Part shown: piece after piece, positions 61,128-64,000 of the stretch
Position numbering within the stretch: position 1 is the stretch's first letter
Layout of the letters: every line of letters starts with the position of its first letter
NCBI RefSeq assembly: GCF_013366925.1
Contig: NZ_JAALDK010000002.1
Location: 806,001 to 870,000 of the forward strand
DNA length: 64,000 nucleotides
Direction: 5' to 3'
Source: Paraburkholderia youngii
GTDB taxonomy: Bacteria > Pseudomonadota > Gammaproteobacteria > Burkholderiales > Burkholderiaceae
Notes under the pieces: generated by a model
Seen by the model: only the letters and a program-made list of their open reading frames with translations
Told to the model about the DNA's origin: nothing
Database searches by the model: none
Program-made: the position numbers and the translations under genes

Positions 61128-62192
61128 TTAGTTCGACTTCGACAATGTGATCCGCGACAGGCCGGCCGCGCCCGCCAGCACCGCGGTGTCGCCGCGCAAC
61201 GCCATCGCGAAGATGCCGCCCGGCTGGCTCGCGCGAAGTTTTTGAAACGTTGCCCCCTGATCGGCGCTCTCCAGCAGCTCACCCGCCTGGGTCGCGAGAA
61301 GAAGGTTACCGTTCGGCAGTTCAGCCGACGCCAGGATGCTCGCGCCGGTCGGCAGCGTGATCTTGTCCCAGGTCGCGCCGCTGTCGATGGAGCGATATGC
61401 GTTGCCGAGCAGACCGTAGACGATCAACGCGTTGCCCGTGGAAGCGAGACCGAAGAGGCTGCCCTTCGAGGGCGTAGGAACCGCGACGAAACGCTGCTTG
61501 CCGGGGTCGAGCTTGAGCAGCAGCCCCTGTTCGCCCACGATATAAAGCGTTCCGTTGATACGGCGCATTGCATGCAGGTTCAACGCGTTGGGATTGTCGA
61601 CGCGATCGAACCAGGGCACCCAGTTCTTGCCGCCGTCGTCGGTGTGAAAAATGATGTTGAACGAGCCGATGACCCAGCCCGAACGCTCATCATCAAACCA
61701 GACGTCGAGGAAAGGACGTCCCCCCTGGTCTGCTTCGAAGCGCTCTGCCTCTTCGCGCGACGCCTTCAGATCGGGTGAATCGCCCTGCTGCTTCGCATAG
61801 TAGGCGCTCATCAGCTTCGCCGCCTGCTGGCCGTCGAGCTGCCGCGTCCAGGTATTGCCGCCGTCGGTGGTGTGGAGCACCTCGCCGTCGTGTCCGACCG
61901 CCCAGCCGAGCGCGGCCGACTTGAACGTGACAGCGACCAGATCCGAACTCACCGGCACCTGGACCTGGCGCCAGTGCATGGCCATGTCGTCCGAAACCAG
62001 AATCGCCCCGCGCGGGCCTACCGCGACCAGACGCTGTCCGGCCTGGGCCAACGCGATCAGCGGTTCATGCGCGGCCTGCAGGTTGATCACGGCAGGCGAA
62101 CGCATCGGATCGGCGAATTCGGCATGGACCGACCCGCTGGCGGCGCATGCCGCCGCGACGAGTGCCAGCCAACGAAACAGGGTATTGCGCAT
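61128..62192 (-). CDS. YCF48-like exported beta-propeller protein
   Basis: This 354-residue protein starts with a signal peptide, MRNTLFRWLALVAAACAASG and VHA, with cleavage likely near residue 24. The rest is a repeating beta-propeller with the Ycf48/BNR hallmark seen as AVGHDGEVLHTTDGGNTWTR and further S-x-D-x-G-x-x-W blades. It is likely periplasmic and a partner of the RND transporter encoded 12 bases downstream. The ribosome site is AAGGAGA. Confidence 0.87.
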   Translation of the reverse strand: MRNTLFRWLALVAAACAASGSVHAEFADPMRSPAVINLQAAHEPLIALAQAGQRLVAVGPRGAILVSDDMAMHWRQVQVPVSSDLVAVTFKSAALGWAVGHDGEVLHTTDGGNTWTRQLDGQQAAKLMSAYYAKQQGDSPDLKASREEAERFEADQGGRPFLDVWFDDERSGWVIGSFNIIFHTDDGGKNWVPWFDRVDNPNALNLHAMRRINGTLYIVGEQGLLLKLDPGKQRFVAVPTPSKGSLFGLASTGNALIVYGLLGNAYRSIDSGATWDKITLPTGASILASAELPNGNLLLATQAGELLESADQGATFQKLRASQPGGIFAMALRGDTAVLAGAAGLSRITLSKSN

Positions 62193-62259
62193 TGTGTCTC
62201 CTTCACAGTAACTGGCGATCGGTCACGCGAACAGTCCTGGATTTTTATGAAACTTCTCT

Positions 62260-62289
62260 GTGCGCCATGCGATACCCGGCATGGCGCAC
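62260..62289 (-). terminator. Hairpin between DUF1329 and YCF48-like genes
   Basis: GTGCGCCATGC at 62260-62270 and GCATGGCGCAC at 62279-62289 form a perfect 11-bp stem with an 8-base loop. It lies in the 127-base gap between two same-direction genes and may reduce transcription into the transporter genes. Confidence 0.5.
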
Positions 62290-62319
62290 GTACTGCGCCT
62301 TTCCTTGCACCTGTATCGG

Positions 62320-63681
62320 CTATCGCACGCCGGTCGACTGCATATGCTCAGGTGTAAAGAAGTCCTTCGTGAAGCTCGCGTTGAACATGATCCCAGGCGA
62401 CTCCGCCGGATGGCTGCCGAAAATATAGATGCCGCTGTTGAAGTCGTAGAACCAGTTGCCCAGCGAATACGGCACCTTGTAGTCGTATGCAGGCGCCGTG
62501 GTCTCGAAGCCACCTCGATACAGCTTGCCGGACTGGTCATAGGCATCCATCATTCCGCCGCCACCGTCTTCGTCGAAATAGAGCGTCTTCTTGCCATACA
62601 CGTGACGCGAGCCCTGCTTGAGCGCCAGGTCGACGACCCACACACGGTGCAATTCCCAGCGCACATGATCCGGGCTGACGAAATGCGGCGTGAGGATCTT
62701 GCTCGCCGGCGTTTCATACTGTTGCTGGTAGTCGTTGTACGGGATGTACATCTCCTTCTTGCCGACGAGCTTCGCGTCCCAGCGATCGATGCGTCCGTAG
62801 AACAACTGGATGTCGTCCATCGTGATCGCGCCCGAATAGCCAGGGTTCGGCGTGTCGTAGGCAAGGTCAGGCGCCACGCGCACGCGGCGCTGACCGGGGT
62901 TGTATTCCCACGATTGCTGGTTGTGATCGGCCGTATCGGTGAAGAACCAGTAGAGCGTGGTGTCGCCGATCATTCGCGCCGGTGCAACGAAATCGTTGTT
63001 GATGTATTGCCAGATGGCGAGACCGCCCTTCTTCCTGAATTCGCCTTCCTGTTTCAGATCGAAATATGGGTAGTACAGTGAGCTCTTGAATTGCGCGGCG
63101 AGGATCGGCGTGCCTCTCGAATCAACCAGCCACGTCTTCACGTTGTTGCGCTGGGCCGTACCCACGTAGCGCAGTTCCCAGTTCCACAATGCTTCCTGAC
63201 CGTTCTTCGGCACCGGGAACGGCTTGCCGCCGAACGCATCGGAAACGAACAGGCCATTCTTTTCGAGCTTCGCGTTCTGCGCGTTCTTTTCCGAATTCTC
63301 GAGATACCAGTCCGGATACGACACCGAGCGATGGGTCGGATAGACGTCCATCCGATAGGTCGGATAACGCTTGAACAGCTCGATCGAACTCGCGCTCAGC
63401 TTGTCCGCGTACTGCTGATAGTTCTGGTTAGTGATTTGCAGCACTGCCTTCTCATCCGGGAACGGGTCTGCCCACTTGCCAGAATCTGCCTTGAATCCGG
63501 TCGGAAACTGTGTGATACCGCCTGTGTAGGCGGGAATCGTCCCGTCCTTGTTCCCGGCGACTTCGGCCCCGAAAGGCGTGATCCCGTTTTCGATCGCATT
63601 CGACATCGGCGCGGCGCAAATTGCTGCAGCAAGCGCGAACGCGTTAATCAACAGCCGGTGCTTCTTCAAAACTGTCTCCAT
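62320..63681 (-). CDS. DUF1329 (LolA-like fold) exported protein, copy 1
   Basis: This 453-residue DUF1329 protein begins with a signal peptide (METVLKKHRLLINAFALAAA, then ICAAPMSNA). The mature part has GTIPAYTGGITQFP, many Tyr/Trp-rich strands and the conserved end GNWFYDFNSGIYIFGSHPAE. DUF1329 proteins are periplasmic and are repeatedly linked to RND pumps in hydrophobic-compound degraders; a role carrying substrate or lipid across the periplasm is inferred. The start at 63681 follows GGAAAG; upstream of it lies a terminator hairpin, so a longer form is excluded. Confidence 0.87.
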   Translation of the reverse strand: METVLKKHRLLINAFALAAAICAAPMSNAIENGITPFGAEVAGNKDGTIPAYTGGITQFPTGFKADSGKWADPFPDEKAVLQITNQNYQQYADKLSASSIELFKRYPTYRMDVYPTHRSVSYPDWYLENSEKNAQNAKLEKNGLFVSDAFGGKPFPVPKNGQEALWNWELRYVGTAQRNNVKTWLVDSRGTPILAAQFKSSLYYPYFDLKQEGEFRKKGGLAIWQYINNDFVAPARMIGDTTLYWFFTDTADHNQQSWEYNPGQRRVRVAPDLAYDTPNPGYSGAITMDDIQLFYGRIDRWDAKLVGKKEMYIPYNDYQQQYETPASKILTPHFVSPDHVRWELHRVWVVDLALKQGSRHVYGKKTLYFDEDGGGGMMDAYDQSGKLYRGGFETTAPAYDYKVPYSLGNWFYDFNSGIYIFGSHPAESPGIMFNASFTKDFFTPEHMQSTGVR

Positions 63682-63756
63682 CACTTTCCAGATTGATCCA
63701 ATACCAAAAGCAATCACACTACTTTCGATGCGTGCGACTCGATCCAGCCACTGCTG

Positions 63757-63796
63757 GTGAGACGTCCCGCCAGGCAAGCCGGGCGGGACGTCTCAC
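63757..63796. terminator. Strong hairpin between the two DUF1329 genes
   Basis: GTGAGACGTCCCGCC at 63757-63771 and its exact complement at 63782-63796 form a 15-bp stem with a 10-base loop. It follows the right-hand DUF1329 gene and implies that copy 1 has its own promoter between 63682 and 63756. Confidence 0.75.
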
Positions 63797-63826
63797 TCAA
63801 TACCTTATCCTCGACTCAGCGCGCAA

Positions 63827-64000
63827 TTAGCGCACACCCGCAGATTGCATACGCTCCGGCGTGAAGTAGTCGTTCGGGAAGCTCACGTTGAACATGATCC
63901 CCGGCGACTCCGCCGGATGGCTGCCAAAAATATAGATGCCGCTGTTGAAGTCGTAGAACCAGTTACCGAGCGAATACGGAACCTTGTAGTCGTAGGCGGG
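63827..64000 (-). CDS. DUF1329 protein, copy 2, 5' part beyond right edge
   Basis: The last 174 bases encode, leftward, the C-terminal 57 residues of a second DUF1329 protein, open to the window edge. The visible part starts PAYDYKVPYSLGNWF and differs from copy 1 at six residues, all in the last 20; the first 38 are identical. The tandem pair probably arose by duplication. Function as for copy 1. Confidence 0.88.
   Translation of the reverse strand, partial: PAYDYKVPYSLGNWFYDFNSGIYIFGSHPAESPGIMFNVSFPNDYFTPERMQSAGVR

Noticed and set aside
1..64000. CRISPR arrays, insertion sequences, integrases, rRNA or tRNA genes
   Set aside because: No regularly spaced repeats, transposase motifs or structural RNA genes were recognised on either strand.

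Overview
The window is about 64 kb of GC-rich DNA with short intergenic gaps, many overlapping stop/start pairs and AGGAG-type ribosome sites. The three-part pntAA-pntAB-pntB transhydrogenase and the mix of catabolic families suggest a beta-proteobacterium, most likely Burkholderiaceae such as Paraburkholderia or Caballeronia. This is a family-level inference; no rRNA or other taxonomic marker is present. Apart from the pnt operon, nearly the whole window looks like one large catabolic island for a hydrophobic alicyclic compound. A terpenoid is my best guess and a steroid-like compound the alternative.

Layout. 1-622: a kinase-like phosphotransferase cut by the left edge. 785-6487: MarR regulator, LuxC-type acyl-CoA reductase, two LuxE-type acyl-protein synthetases and an SDR. 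6588-13193: TetR, thioesterase, Old Yellow Enzyme, SDRs, a P450 remnant, a crotonase and an amidohydrolase. 13431-16768: MFS transporter, IclR regulator, SDR. 16769-17497: a 0.7-kb stretch without a credible gene, holding a strong terminator. 17498-20442: pntB-pntAB-pntAA. 20612-28505: CoA-transferases, crotonases, a nitronate-monooxygenase-like flavoprotein and a thiolase. 28555-31024: rubredoxin, CYP101-like P450, SDR. 31100-37783: a six-gene leftward operon of P450, GMC oxidase, 6-oxocamphor-hydrolase-like crotonase, serine hydrolase, FAS1-like dehydratase and CitE-like lyase. 37948-41161: TetR, ferredoxin reductase, [2Fe-2S] ferredoxin, SDR. 41190-54749: a leftward operon of about 13.5 kb from a Rieske oxygenase and a KstD-like flavoprotein through a 2-oxoacid-dehydrogenase-like complex, CoA ligase, crotonases and paired acyl-CoA dehydrogenases to an SDR and a SnoaL-like protein. 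54909-56593: ETF. 56731-58556: MDR and SDR. 58635-64000: MmpL/RND transporter, YCF48-like protein and two DUF1329 proteins, the second cut by the right edge.

How the genes may work together (inference). The RND/YCF48/DUF1329 set handles the hydrophobic substrate at the envelope. P450s fed by the putidaredoxin-like pair, and the Rieske enzyme, hydroxylate it. SDRs and the GMC flavoprotein oxidise alcohols to ketones. The 6-oxocamphor-hydrolase-like crotonase opens a cyclic beta-diketone. Ligase, CoA-transferases, acyl-CoA dehydrogenases, crotonases, SDRs and thiolase complete beta-oxidation, with electrons leaving through ETF. A CoA-transferase/dehydratase/CitE-like set resembles the itaconate pathway that ends in acetyl-CoA and pyruvate.

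A recurring palindrome with consensus TGAAC-N3-GTTCA sits at seven catabolic promoters. In three of them it lies directly after a recognisable -35/-10 pair. This suggests one regulon, plausibly under the TetR protein at 37948. Two decayed genes that are easy to overlook, a P450 3' end and an internally deleted SDR, show that the island is still being remodelled.
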